The position numbers and the translations under genes are program-made. This document shows, in pieces, positions 34,250 through 45,532 of a stretch of 64,000 nucleotides of DNA. This stretch comes from Daldinia sp. FL1419 (lineage: Eukaryota; Ascomycota; Sordariomycetes; Xylariales; Hypoxylaceae): contig MU623357.1 of assembly GCA_025201765.1 (NCBI GenBank), forward strand, positions 248,001 to 312,000. Reading direction: 5' to 3'. Below the pieces are notes generated by a model. It was not told the DNA's origin. It was given only the letters and a program-made list of their open reading frames with translations, and did no database searches. Position 1 is the first letter of the stretch. Each line of letters opens with the position of its first letter.

Positions 34250-34880
34250 ATGCTGTTCCAACCTTTTGCACTTGCGCTCCTTGCCGCTGCCGCCTCAGCT
34301 AGCCCCATAGCTCCGCGACAGTCATCGGGACCTGGAACAACACTACAGTCCGGATGGTATTGGATTCGCGCCGTGGCAGCGCCCAATTTCCATAAATACC
34401 TTCAGACGAAGCCAGCTTATGCACCGGCCACGGCTATCCTAGAGAGTTACAAGACAGCGGGACAGTTCAACGTAAAGGATGGCCAGCTAGTCGCTAACAC
34501 GGGAGAGGGGAACGCACCGCTCTATCTACACGTCGAGAAGCCAGCGGACTTGGCGAACCCACCACGAACACTCGCTACTTCGTTCAATACAACCGAAAAC
34601 ACATTTGGCACCTTTGTTTTCCAGGGGGACGCACTTACTTGGAGTGTACCAGATATCAATCGTCAGAACCTTGCTGCTTGGCTTGTCTGTAAAGACCAGG
34701 CTCTATTTATCAACACCGGCGCCTACGGCTACCAAACACCTAGCGGGTGCTCTGACCAAACCGTAAGGGATATCCTTATTTCCCACTTACATTTTACTTG
34801 ATTCCACCCATAAAACAGAGAGTAACGTACTAATAAAACTCTAGATTCACTATTACAATGACGCGCACGCAAATGAGTGA
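34250..34880 (+). CDS. Small secreted protein of unknown function
   Basis: Two exons, 34250-34762 and 34845-34880, give 182 aa. The N-terminal signal peptide (MLFQPFALALLAAAASAS) is followed by a short pro-like IAPRQ segment, suggesting processing and secretion. The mature part begins with TTLQSGWYWIRAVAAPNFHK and has regularly spaced aromatic and Gly residues, a beta-rich look, with two Cys near the end (WLVCKDQ and TPSGCSDQ) that could pair. An N-glycosylation site is at FNTT. Splicing (ACC|GTAAGG...CTCTAG) exchanges a random C-terminus for IHYYNDAHANE, which reads as a natural end. It resembles conserved hypothetical secreted proteins of ascomycetes; I cannot give a function. Confidence 0.75.
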
Positions 34881-35516
34881 TGCATCGGCTCGAGCTGGAT
34901 GATGGTGGTGTTTAATCTGTATACAAGAATTCGGTTCGAAGTGAATGATATATATTATCGGTATACGATCTTTCGAGTTAGTAATGCTGTGAATCAGTTA
35001 TGACATATGATCTAGTCGAAAGCCCTTGTTCGCAAATGCTAGTAGATCATCCAAGAACTCGTGTAAGCTGCGATACTTCGGATGGCCCAACTAATAAGTG
35101 TAGTTCCGAGTGATAATTTCGATGCGTATTTCGCGAATACACCGAGAGGCGAGTCAACTTACACGTAACCCGCATCTATCATAGCCAAACCTTTGTTCGA
35201 CTAAAGTTACACCAGGGCAGATAATGATTGATCATTATTAGGTTCTTTTGATCACATCTCGGTATAGCCGTCTTTGATGTCTAGGTAGTGTCTTAAGCAA
35301 AGGTACACTAATTTCTGACAACGCGAAGCTCAAAGAAAGCAGAGTATAATGCCATTATTCCTCGGCTAAGCCAAGGTCTTAAAGGCTCGTTACGCGAGAA
35401 AAATAATACCAAGGAAAGCGAACAATCTGATGTGTGGTAGTATATCTTGACTTTGTAGCCCCGGTACGAAGATAATGAATTAACATGGACAAACAGACAA
35501 GTAACTAATGGGATTT

Positions 35517-35524
35517 TGACGTCA
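35517..35524. promoter_or_regulatory. CRE/ATF-type palindrome TGACGTCA
   Basis: Third perfect copy in this window; about 280 bp upstream of the membrane-protein ATG. Candidate bZIP site only. Confidence 0.3.
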
Positions 35525-35740
35525 GCGTATAAGCTCTTTGGGTGTAAATCCCCATACAATACCAAGACGTTCGAATAAATTTCTCCTGTAAAGGTTTACT
35601 TCCCCATAGTTCCCTACCGGCTTCTGCTAGGCTATAGAGTGATATTTGCGATTCTGCTTCCCCATAAGCTATACGTTGTTCTGTCACCAAGGGGACGTTG
35701 ATTTCTTAGCTGGCTTTCTAAGGAACAACCTCGACCAACT

Positions 35741-35765
35741 AGGTACCTACCCAGGTACCTACCTA
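35741..35765. repeat. Palindromic ACCT/AGGT array
   Basis: Twenty-five bases of AGGTACCTACCCAGGTACCT type, the same design as at 12001 and 45181. It sits about 40 bp upstream of the next start codon. Confidence 0.6.
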
Positions 35766-35802
35766 TACAATATTCCAGGGTATTGTCGAATTTACTTTCA
35801 TA

Positions 35803-36417
35803 ATGCGTGTGATCTGGACGTTTTTCTGGCGGTTCTTCGTAGCCCATATCCCGGCGATGTGGCAAGAAGCTATTATGCCATTCTGGTCATTCGCTTGGTA
35901 TGCCTTATTCCTTATTATATCGACGTACGCCCAGCTCTTAGTAGATATCTTGCTGGAGAAAGCGGAACCACTCATAATTTTCTCCGGACACATCGCGAAT
36001 ATCCTCCGATCACTCTTCCATAAGGTGTACTGGTTAGGCCCTTACACCCTTGGGGCGCTATTCGTGGTGCTACCTAGGTTTATATTGGACAATGCGCGCT
36101 TCGCTCCCGGTATTGTCCTAGGCGGCTTAAAAAGTCATACGCAGCAAGCCTCGAGAGTCGGATTAAGTGTAACAACATTCTGCATACAACTAGCATTTTT
36201 CCTATTGATGGTATATTCTATTATGGAGATAGAAGTCGCTTATGGTTCAGTACAGCAACCGAGCCCCCTGAGCTGGGCGGAGGAAAGGCTTATAGAACAA
36301 CACTTCCACGAAGCTTATCGGATCAACGGCAAACCACGATGGAGACACACGGTTGATGGCAGGGATGAAAGGTTGCCAAATCATGTCCGTGTGATAAAAC
36401 AGCTTATGATGCATTGA
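35803..36417 (+). CDS. Hypothetical integral membrane protein (204 aa)
   Basis: Unrecognised. A single open exon with several strongly hydrophobic segments: about residues 1-20, 24-50 (FWSFAWYALFLIISTYAQLL), 75-100 (YWLGPYTLGALFVVLPRFIL) and 122-142 (LSVTTFCIQLAFFLLMVYSI). These give three or four possible membrane spans. The C-terminal 60 residues are polar and basic, rich in His, Arg and Glu. No zinc, ATP or catalytic motif is visible. The long uninterrupted frame in an AT-rich context and the multi-span pattern favour a real gene, but a lineage-restricted orphan or a chance frame cannot be excluded. Confidence 0.45.
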   Translation: MRVIWTFFWRFFVAHIPAMWQEAIMPFWSFAWYALFLIISTYAQLLVDILLEKAEPLIIFSGHIANILRSLFHKVYWLGPYTLGALFVVLPRFILDNARFAPGIVLGGLKSHTQQASRVGLSVTTFCIQLAFFLLMVYSIMEIEVAYGSVQQPSPLSWAEERLIEQHFHEAYRINGKPRWRHTVDGRDERLPNHVRVIKQLMMH

Positions 36418-36732
36418 AAGAATTGAAGTATAAAAGATGAATCTTTCTTGGGAGTGGAGCTCGGGAGGAAGATGCAGCATATTTGTATCACAATGTTTAG
36501 TGCATTAGTCTTGCATAGCGTGGGATATACGAGTTTCTTGTTTCGTATCAGGTATGGACGGGGTATATATAAGTAAGTCACCTAGGTATAAGAGGTATAT
36601 ATGAATGGAATTCAAAACGTTTACCCGTTCGCCAAAGAGGTTGAGCGCCAATCCGATGCTATGCGATATGCCGTAATCTTCAAGTCGTATGCAATGATGT
36701 ACCGTGTCTCATATGCGTCGTTTATTTCGTTT
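36418..36732. other. Convergent intergenic region
   Basis: About 315 bp between the membrane-protein stop and the Psf2 stop. The plus frame 36601-36855 runs over the Psf2 tail and is not coding. Confidence 0.55.
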
Positions 36733-37634
36733 TTAGAAGCCCATTTCCTCGTCGCTATCCTCGTCTCCTCCGCCGTTGGCCCTTTCTTCTTCCTCTTCTC
36801 TCCTACTAGCCTCAGCGCTCGCACCTATCTTCCTCACGCTTTCAACGACGCCTAACACGAACCCTCTGCTCTCGGCTAGTTCCATGGCGCCAACACCTGT
36901 TAACTTGAGCACGCCGCCTGCTTCTAGAGCTTCCGTGCTGCTACGCATTTTCGCGGCACGCACTTCTTGTAGATCTCGAAGCAACGTTCGAACCTCGGCG
37001 GCGTTGGGTATATCGTCGGCGGCGTGCGCGAGCAGAGTTTCCGAGAGCTCTAACCAATGATAGGGTAGGTAGCCCGACGGCGCGTCTTGTGTACAGGAAG
37101 GTAGAAAGGGAGGCGATAGGACCATATCTCCAGTCTTTAAATCAAACGAAGCTTGCGCATATGGCCTCGAGCCTCCTCTACCGTCAGACCTCATGGGCCG
37201 TGGTGGAGGTGGAGAGAATGCTTCGGCGTTGATGTTGGTTTCCTGATGGATAATATCCTTGAGTGAATCTGGAAGCAACCAAGGTGGCGCGACAATATTC
37301 GCACGGCGTTGCTTCTTTAGTAAAAGCGCAAGCCATAGGGGAAGCTGGGCGCGGTGCGGTGGACGTAAGGTTGGAGTTTTGCCCTATGTAATATCATGTC
37401 GTTAGCAGAATTTATACGATATTCTGACGATAGCGGGGTAGTGGGTGGCATGGATGGCAAGGTATGAGATGCGGTGTATGGTGGGGTTGAATTATTCGCA
37501 TCACTATCATAATCACTTACACTGAGCAGCGGGATTGACTCTAATCTCTGACGAGGAACTACTGTAACCATTTCCATTTCGCAAAGGAAGGCCACTTCAG
37601 TTGGCACAAGGCCGGGGGGCAGTGGAAGGGCCAT
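36733..37634 (-). CDS. psf2: DNA replication complex GINS subunit Psf2
   Basis: Psf2 is one of four GINS subunits that join Cdc45 and MCM2-7 in the replicative CMG helicase. Two exons, 37634-37521 and 37383-36733, give 254 aa; the intron (GTAAGT...ACATAG) restores RLESIPLLS followed by GKTPTLRPPHRAQLPLWLAL, the family's most conserved block. The start MALPLPPGLVPTEVAFLCE matches the Psf2 N-terminus (P-x-E-x-x-F-L-C-E). A fungal insertion of about 40 residues rich in Pro/Gly/Arg follows INAEAFSP. The C-terminus ends in an acidic tail (DEDSDEEMGF). Nuclear. Notably close to the aldo-keto reductase stop upstream (387 bp). Confidence 0.95.
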
Positions 37635-38021
37635 AATAGGTATGACTTGACTGAAAGAGATTTGCGAGGCTTCGACATGAAGCCAAGTTAAAAAAGGAGA
37701 CGCGACAACGATGTAGGAAAAAAAAAAGTGACGCGCTGTTTTACTCCCCCACGTTAGGTACCTACCTGAAGAAGGTCCAATGGAAGTACATTCGGTAGGT
37801 ACCTACTAGAGCGGGAATGTACCTATTAGATGTGCTGGAATATTACTTGTGGCGGTGTAACAAAACCTGGCTGCCTTTCTATGGTAGGTAGGTTATTTCA
37901 TTTAGTTAGAGGTACATCTTAGTAAGTATCACATGCCTAAGAATAATTATGTGACAAAATAATTAAAGCTCATTGTTTAAATTCTAAACAAAATCCTCCC
38001 ACATTATACGATTTATGTCGT
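37635..38021. other. Intergenic region, Psf2 promoter
   Basis: About 390 bp with an A-run at 37719-37728 and two palindromic GGTACCTACC motifs (about 37757 and 37797). No gene. Confidence 0.55.
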
Positions 38022-39145
38022 CTAACCAAATATTCTGGCGCTTCCTAAAGCAGCAGGGTTGTTGAATCGCAGATCGATATTTAGGGACGAGATCTGTTGA
38101 ATCTCATCGTCACTCAAATCAAACGAACAACACTCGAGGTTTTGCTTCAGTCGCTCGACGCTGTTTGACTTGGGGATGACGATGATGTTGCGCTGAGTAC
38201 ACCATCGAAGCAGAACCTGCCCGGGAGACTTGCCGTGTTTCGCTGCGATGCTCTTCACCACGTCTGTCTCGAATAGGGGCTTGACCTCCTTAGCCCTAGC
38301 GTTGCCCAACTCGATGAAACTTTGAGGACCAAATGTCGAATAACCTGTTACCGCAATGTTGTTTTCTTGTGCTAAGGCGATAAGACCAGGTTGGGTTAGG
38401 TACGGGTGGTGCTCGATCTGCAAAACAGACGGGTGAATCTTCGCATAAGACAGCAAATCGTAGATGAGCTGAGGTTGGAAGTTTGATACCCCGATGCTCC
38501 TGATGAAGCCATCAGGGTTCTCCTTGGTCTGAACCATATCTTCCGGAGCCTTCCAAGTCTCCGAGATGGGTACCTTTGCCAGTGGAGTAACTTTGGTCTG
38601 CTCTTTATCAGACCAGAAGCAGGGAAAGCGGATCTTGTCGAAGGGGATAAACTCTAGTGCGATGGGGAAGTGGATCAAGAAAAGATCCAAATATCCCAGA
38701 CCCCACGCCTCGTTCTCCAGCTTAGCCATTTCGAACGCATGTTCGCGAGCATGGTAGTTATTCCATAACTTGGAAGTGATGAACATGTCTTCTCGCTTCA
38801 CGATGCCCTCCTCGATGGCTCTCCGTACACCTTTACCAGCCTCGGCACTATTCGTGTAGTCCCAGGCACCGTCAATGTGCCTATATCCTAACTTGATAGC
38901 ATTGTAAACTAGAGAACAGCGAACCAAAAGTCAGTAGCCAGATAACCCACATACTCGCCAATAGAGCAATATTCAAAGTACTAAAGAGGCATACCTTGAT
39001 CAGCACAAGTGTCGTTCGGCACCTTCCAAACACCAAAGCCAACCAAGGGCATATCCTATTACAATCAGCCTCGGCTCGCGGAAGTAGAGAAGAGTTCACG
39101 TACATAGCCAGAGGCTAGTTTTATGGTGGGTGTCTTCGTCGCCAT
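38022..39145 (-). CDS. Aldo-keto reductase, D-xylose reductase type
   Basis: NAD(P)H-dependent aldose reductase, most like fungal xylose reductases that turn xylose into xylitol. Three exons, 39145-39104, 39055-38995 and 38908-38022, give 329 aa; introns GTACGT...AATAG and GTATGC...CTCTAG. The catalytic tetrad is complete: Asp47 and Tyr52 in HIDGAWDY, Lys81 in ITSKLW, His114 in FLIHFP. The coenzyme motif IPKSNSVERL is present, as is the GVSNF motif. The C-terminus (LRFNNPAALGSARIFG) departs from the usual xylose-reductase ending, which carries Trp/Asp residues near the substrate pocket, so substrate preference may differ. Cytosolic; no targeting peptide. Confidence 0.92.
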
Positions 39146-41222
39146 GGTGGAAAATGAATTGGTAGGTTAATCCGTAATGATATAGAGATAGAAGACTTAG
39201 GGGATATGCCAAAGGAGGTGAAGAAGAGTCACAAATATATACACAAATTGTGTCCAATTTCACTTTGAAGCTTGTCCACCGACAGGTTTTTTTCTTTTGC
39301 TTTTTCTTTTTCGCAACAGGGTACGCGATGAGGGGTCGACAGACTGAGGGGCAATGAATAGGTACAATTCCATTACACACCTGAATGACGTTAGCCTTCT
39401 GTATAGTCTTACAAGCTCTGTGGATCCTGACGCTTCCACTTGACTATTTAGGATGGCGCGCCGGTCCTCGAGTATTTCCTCCGTAGACCCGGCGACGTTT
39501 TCCTGTTACAGCAAATATGTCCAAGCCTCCCTTGAATCCCACGCCGTAACTAAAAAGGGGCCGATAAGGTATGATACTGACTGATTATAGGCGTATATGT
39601 TGCAAGAGATTCGGACATGCATATATATGTCTGTACCTAATGTAAGCAGACCGGAATACCTATAAGTCAAATCGTGGACGATATGGTGACGCGGTCAAGT
39701 TGATCTAATTACATTTTCATGGTTACCTAGGTACCTATATATCAAAACTCTTGATAATCAAAATATCCGGCGCCCAGGCAGTCTACCTACCCAGGTAGGT
39801 TTTCAACTAATACATCGTATCATCTATAGGTCAACAGGTATAATGCGGCAACTGCTTCCTAGGTGAGCCAATGAATCTTTGACCTCGACGTTCAACTAAA
39901 ACCAAATCGGGAAATCTCCTGTGGTATCATTGGTTAAGTACTACCAAGGCTTGGTGCTATTTCGTAAAGATATATCAAAGGGATTATAGTAATATGCACT
40001 CTATTAGGTATACCGAAACAAATCCCCCAAGGTCGATTGGTAGCCCCGATAATACGTGAATGAAAGTGATACCAGCTCATTATACCATTAGGACCTTGGT
40101 ATTAAGCTATGGGACTCCCAGTCCTGAAGCCAGAAACGGTGGATAGAGCTATGTCTAACCTAAAGATAATAATTTAACTGTCGAGGCCGAGGAAGTTGAA
40201 AACCGGCCTGGACTGAAAGCTACTTGGAAGGAAGAAAAGGTTTAAAATTCGAGTCTACTTTCTCTGAACAAGTCGGAATATTGACAGAAGACCCTTAGCT
40301 GGGCATATTTGCACATATTAGACTTATATGCGACTGCTATGATGAATAGCTACGCCGAAAATTTATGGATTCAATTTTACCCCGACATCAAGATGGGTGA
40401 GGCTTAGGGAGAAAGAGACTACCATCCCGCATACTACGTTCCGACCCACGACGCATGGAATCCGAAATCGAACCTTCTATCATGAAATTGAGTGGGTTGA
40501 GACACACCCTAACCACATACTCGAGGGCGGCAGACGGATTTATCCAGGACCCAGGTGTTCATAATTCAGGGTGCAACACGAATCGAGAAGGATGCAATAG
40601 GTATCTTCTACCTAGGTTAGATATCTAACTGTCGGCATGAGCCCCTTTCACCCCTTAGTGTACCAATTCCGCAGACACTAACAGCCGATATCTCCTGGAC
40701 TTGTCTGGGAATGAATAAATTACCTATTAATATATAACGTGAACGAAGACTCTACGGCAACCTTCTGCTTTTACCCTGGGTTTCTAAGTTAGATTAGCGG
40801 TGACCTGATCTGACAGGCTATTATCCAATTGTGACGGGCTTGCGTTTGATTGTTCGACTGCTGGCTTTGCTGGCTTTTGTTCGCTAAATTTTGTACCGAC
40901 CATCGTATATTTCCCCTATACCGAAGGGTTCGATAATTGTAGTTTTAAACACAACATTGGCCTTGCTTATTTCTCTTGATAGTACGATCCTGTTGGATGT
41001 AGTTGAATAGTAAGGAAGTCGTCCCTAGCCATTCGTGTTCTCCCGATTCTCCTTATTCAAGGTCCCCCTCCATTCCCCCTGTCTTCTTCCCCCACAAACC
41101 AGGATCCCGGGTGGCTACAGTGGCTACCCTCCGCCTTTTCCACGCACTATTGTAACTATAGTGCACTACTGTGATGCCCTGTTGCTCGATCCACATTAGC
41201 TAAGGAGACTTGCTACCACATA
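39146..41222. other. Intergenic region (2.1 kb), divergent
   Basis: Between two genes pointing away from each other (aldo-keto reductase and FlbE-like), so both promoters lie inside. No gene is supported. Palindromic motifs at 39724-39738 and 39783-39799. Confidence 0.5.
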
Positions 41223-42335
41223 ATGCCGACATATCTGTGCCACGGTTTTCGTTGGCATCGCCGAAGCATACGCTATTTCGTCGTTATACAGAACGTTGAC
41301 GACGTCGCCTCGGAATGGATTATAGCGCGACAGAGCCCCGTCGCCCTGCTTAACCAATTCTACGAACTATTCGATTTCTTACCTCCTTGCTCCCATCCGG
41401 CGCGAAGGCCGAGCCCCTCGTCCCACCTCATTCGCAACGACTTCCCAGCAATAAACGGTTATAGCCACTCGCGCACACGGTCGTGCAGTAGCCAAGGGTA
41501 CAAAAAGGAAGTTGTGCGATTTGAAAATGGCGGGAACGAGGAAATTGGAAGTAATAGTCCATCGAATGAATTATCTAGTCGCAGTAAGGCCTTAGGGCAG
41601 CCACCGGCGACGAAGCGACGCGATAAGTTAACTTTATTCCCGCCGACGGAGCCACCAGATCCCAACGACGATCTACCGTTCAACGATTGGTCTATAGTGA
41701 AGTTTCTAGAAGAGTTCGATCCGTCGGATCTGACCACCGTGAGCGGACAATGGGCATATGTGGCAGATTATGTGGTGCGCATAGATACTTCGGTTTCTAT
41801 TGCGGAAGAAATATGTCGATACGAAGCACAAATGAAGACGGAACCTTACAAGCCCATGAGTGGCACCAGCGAGGAAGCTAGTAATAGGGTACATACCTTC
41901 GGAAACAAGAAGGCTGGTTGGTTCGAAAAACTTCGCGATCAGCTACAAAGGAAAGAGAGCATCCGGTGGTACGTCGTGGTTTGTGGTGATGAAGAGCGAG
42001 CCGGCGTTGAATCGGCGGAAAGTCAAGAAGCAAAAAGCAGAAGGATTAAAGCCAGTGATAGCGAAAGCCAATCATCTCGTGAACATATCGACGATGGGTT
42101 CGAATTCCGTTTCCCAGAATTGTTAGTACCACGTCGGGTCACAGAGCAGAGTCCGAGACCCCGGAGGATTGAGAAAAGGATGGCCAGAGAAAGTCAGACG
42201 TCTTTGCCAAATAATGAACAGCCTATCGCTTCTCCTCCCGCTACCTTAGAAGCCGCTCATAAAACGCCAACAGATCACTCCATAAAGCCTATAAGTGTCT
42301 GGTTCAGGGACCGACTTAGACGACTATTCCTTTAA
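41223..42335 (+). CDS. flbE: FlbE-like developmental regulator
   Basis: Resembles FlbE, a conserved ascomycete protein needed for normal conidiation signalling in Aspergillus and reported near the hyphal tip. Single exon, 370 aa. The N-terminus MPTYLCHGFRWHRRSIRYFV and EWIIARQSPVALLNQFYELF match that family's start, and LEEFDPSDLTTVSGQWAYVADYV together with WYVVVCGDEERAG match its second half. The protein is longer than the ~200-aa Aspergillus form, with inserted disordered Ser/Arg/Glu-rich stretches (about 70-150 and 260-355). The end, SVWFRDRLRRLFL, is amphipathic and basic. I rely on remembered family features, not a search, so the name is tentative; a conserved fungal protein is more certain than the symbol. 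Confidence 0.65.
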   Translation: MPTYLCHGFRWHRRSIRYFVVIQNVDDVASEWIIARQSPVALLNQFYELFDFLPPCSHPARRPSPSSHLIRNDFPAINGYSHSRTRSCSSQGYKKEVVRFENGGNEEIGSNSPSNELSSRSKALGQPPATKRRDKLTLFPPTEPPDPNDDLPFNDWSIVKFLEEFDPSDLTTVSGQWAYVADYVVRIDTSVSIAEEICRYEAQMKTEPYKPMSGTSEEASNRVHTFGNKKAGWFEKLRDQLQRKESIRWYVVVCGDEERAGVESAESQEAKSRRIKASDSESQSSREHIDDGFEFRFPELLVPRRVTEQSPRPRRIEKRMARESQTSLPNNEQPIASPPATLEAAHKTPTDHSIKPISVWFRDRLRRLFL

Positions 42336-42972
42336 AAAGAAATAAAAAATTTCATAATAGCTTAACCTGATACTCATCTCATATAAGGGTATCTTGGGCT
42401 TATTCACCCCTTCTCGTATGACTAGGTACCCAAGTACGCCAGGACTCGACTAAATATTGGAAGAGGCTAGAATAACCATCTCCTTTGCATCAGTATATTC
42501 TATGATGCCATGGTATAACGACACCAGGTACTCATTCCATCGCATTAGCTGAGGTTTTTGTCCGTCAACCGCAGTGCAGCTAATAGGTACCTACCTAGAG
42601 TCCTAGACGATACCAGCGATATATATACTCAGCGCGGGCTTTCTGTATATGCGTTCATATAAGCACCATTTAGATACCTCGGATACGTGCTGCCAAGAGA
42701 TAGCAGGGCACTACTCCAATGGAACTGACTTCACCTTGTTCTTACTGGAGGCCGAAAGTAAAGTTTACCACCAAAGAAAGAACTCCCATATAGCACCCCA
42801 AAGGCTAATTTTTGACGGAAAGGCCCATCAACATGTTTACCCTTTTCTTTTTTTCGATTACTCTTCGTTTGATGATCGTCCCCGGATTTAAGCAGGACAA
42901 GTCATATAGCAAACAAATATTTCTTCATCTACCTACAGTTATTATATTTTATATTATACATCAATAGGTCCA
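42336..42972. other. Intergenic region
   Basis: About 640 bp; AT-rich with a GGTACCTACCTAG motif near 42587. Probable promoter of the F-box-like gene. The 80-aa frame 42649-42891 is not supported. Confidence 0.5.
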
Positions 42973-44715
42973 ATGGAGGTGGTTCCCACGGATACCCCCG
43001 AGGCGCGGTGCCCAAGGGAGAAAGGCAATGACACGATGAGCGAATCGGCAGTTCGTCGTCCACTACCCAACGAGATTTTATCAGGTATCGTGGAGTGTCA
43101 CCAACTTCCAATCCAGGACATATCCTCTACCATACCCCCGCCCGAGTTCCTAGAAACCCGCAAAGTCCTCTATAATTTTTGTCTTACCTCCCATCTCCTT
43201 AACTCATACGCGAAGTCACTCCTTTATGAAACAGTTGTATTTTCCCTCGATTCTCAGGGCTATAGCGAAAACTATGGCGACCTAAAGAGTTTAATACTCC
43301 TAATCAGAACCCTGCTTCAAAGATATGAATACTGCAAATATATTGAAAACATAATTTGCCTAGCGAGTATGAGGACTTCAAGTAAGGTTGCTAAAGAGAA
43401 CGCAGAACCCAGAGAGACCGCGTGAGTAGCAACCAGACTCGTTTCCCTTCTAAATTTATCCATATGTATTAATCAACTTGTCGCTTCTAGAGGGCATATA
43501 ACTCTCATCGGGGGGTCTAAATATGTGTAGTAATAAGTACTAATTTCGGATGCCGCAGCGAATTATATTCCATCCGTCACATATTACCGTCCGAGCATGA
43601 CATCTCGAATCGCCAGAGGTTTATCATGATATCGGCCCTTGAGAAACCTTTAAATGCCCAGGTATTTTTCGGCGCCGAAGAGCCGTTAACCGAGAGACTA
43701 TTAGGAGCTCTCATCTGTCTATCTTACAATCTTCGATCGCTCTTTCTAAGCAAGACAGAACGCACTTGTTATTCAATTCTCATTACCGTTTTACAAAGAG
43801 CAATAGAAGGGGGGAGATATGCCATTCTTCCTCGTCCTTTGACACTGTCCATCCAAGAACTCGACAACTCTAGTACCCGCCCCAGAATTAACATCAGTTT
43901 GGCATCGAAGCTTCTTCAAATTGCAAGTATCCATCGACTCCATGTTTGGCGAGGGGACGGATACCTTAAATTTTCGAGATTTCATCATTGTTTGTGGATG
44001 AGTGGAATCAGGGAGCTCAGGCTGATAGCTTATGGTAAGTCTCGCTTGGAGGACCTTGCTCGCCCGATCTCTTATAATGTTATGTTTAGAGAGAACCGTG
44101 GCTCACTACAGATTTTAAGTCAATGCCCATACGATATTCCGTATTTTCAGGGCCGCTCAAAGGTTAGAGAGTTTCTCGTTGGTTGTAACAAAGCCCTGGG
44201 GCTTCTATGAAGCCCTACCGCCGTTGATGGGGACGGGTCTCAACCGGGCACTAATGATGAGAGCAAATACTCTAAAGGCCCTAGAGTTAAGGACTTGCAA
44301 AAACACATTCTTTCTAAGCCAACTTGGGATGTATAGAATTCTCAGCTGCTTGCCTCAACTCGAAAACCTTGAGACGCTGGTGGTTGAAATACCGCTAATA
44401 GCTGGAATCACCCTCAAAGGGTGTGACCTTGGGATAATTGAAAAGCTTCCACCAAAGCTCGTGTCGCTTGAAGCTATCGAGTTGTGGTTGTTCCCGGAAA
44501 TAGACGGCTACTGCAGGGCGAGTTCGATGGAATCATTTTTAAGAATGTTCGCCTCCGAGCTTCACAGAGGGTTACTACCTAGCCTAAGGCATCTTCGATA
44601 CATTCCCAGTGTTATAGAATGTTGCCTTAGCCCCGAAAAGCTTGACGGGATCAAGATCCTATTTCATAATGAACGCGTATCGTTTTCTTGTAGGAGGGAA
44701 AGCTTAACGAGTTAA
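42973..44715 (+). CDS. F-box / leucine-rich-repeat-like protein
   Basis: Likely substrate-receptor protein of an SCF ubiquitin ligase; target unknown. Three exons, 42973-43421, 43559-44034 and 44120-44715, give 506 aa. Intron 1 (GTGAGT...CCGCAG) joins codon GC|C. Intron 2 (GTAAGT...TTTTAAG) joins G|TC and removes a frame change, giving IAYVNAHTIFRIFRAAQRLE continuous with SFSLVVTKPWGFYEAL. An F-box-like start lies at about residues 28-85 (PLPNEILSGIVE, then FCLTSHLLNSYAKSLLYETV). The remaining part has irregular leucine-rich motifs (LKALELRTCKNTFFLSQLG, LENLETLVV, LVSLEAIELW). The AAG acceptor is less common; the alternative TTAG at 44166-44167 also keeps frame but drops 16 residues. Many such proteins are lineage-variable. 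Confidence 0.7.
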
Positions 44716-45180
44716 TACTTTGTATGAAAGCGATGAATTTGGTGTACTTCTCCGCAGATAATGTCCACCGAAAGTCTGCGAGCGAAAATCAATGCAGCGA
44801 GGTACAATAGCGTATCGAAATAGATACCTAGGTAGTAATAGCAAGTCATCTTATATCATGATCTAAAAATAAAGGTAGTTAAAGACATAAAGTCCAAACA
44901 CAATAAGAGATGTTTATAGCTTTTCCTCTTGATTCCATACTTTTGCTATTGTGCTTATCAATTACCTCGTCTCTTTCAAGATCTATGCTGTTATGATAAA
45001 AAGACTTGAAAGATAGAGTCGTAGCGATACTTTCAACAGTACCCAAGTATCCTTACATAGCATTTGTACTTTACTATATAAAACCAGTGTGCGATACCAA
45101 CACGTCTCCGCCCTGTCCCTGCTTCCCTTTTCCTCCTAACCTAGTAAGTCCCAGTATATCCGTGCCAGATACTTCATGTA

Positions 45181-45209
45181 TAGGTAGGTAGGTACCTACC
45201 TAGGTTAGG
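45181..45209. repeat. Palindromic AGGT/ACCT array
   Basis: TAGGTAGGTAGGTACCTACC followed by TAGGTTAGG; overlapping GGTACC and CCTAGG palindromes, same class as at 12001. Confidence 0.65.
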
Positions 45210-45419
45210 CGGTTACTAATGTAGGCATTTGCATTGGGTATGTGGCTAACTGCCAAGCTGGCTACCGGCAAGCCAAGTACCCCCCTCCCATTTCGACGAC
45301 GGACGACGGACGGGGTTCCTGGCAGGGTCTGCCGCTAACCCGCAATCCCGCGTACCTATGAAAGAGGGAAGAAATCTCCGAAGGAGCTATGTCCTGCCCC
45401 CGGCTATCGCACACCGCGA

Positions 45420-45437
45420 TTTTTTTTTTTTTTTTTT
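45420..45437. repeat. Poly-T run (18 T)
   Basis: Uninterrupted T tract at the edge of GC-rich DNA (45270-45410). Simple low complexity. Confidence 0.75.
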
Positions 45438-45498
45438 CCTCTTGTCTTGACCAAATCCTTCTCCGTCCCCGTTCCCTGCTGACAATGGAAATGCCGCG

Positions 45499-45532
45499 CC
45501 TAGGTGGGTACCTAGGTAGGTACCTAGGTTAA
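45499..45532. repeat. Palindromic CCTAGGTACC array
   Basis: Repeated CCTAGGT/GGTACCTAGG units in both orientations, 34 bases, followed by GC-rich DNA. Confidence 0.65.

Larger units (their letters stand above)
34881..35802. other. Intergenic region
   Basis: No gene supported; short minus frames at 35308-35865 are featureless. Contains TGACGTCA at 35517-35524 and a palindromic motif cluster at 35741-35765, just before the next gene. Confidence 0.5.
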
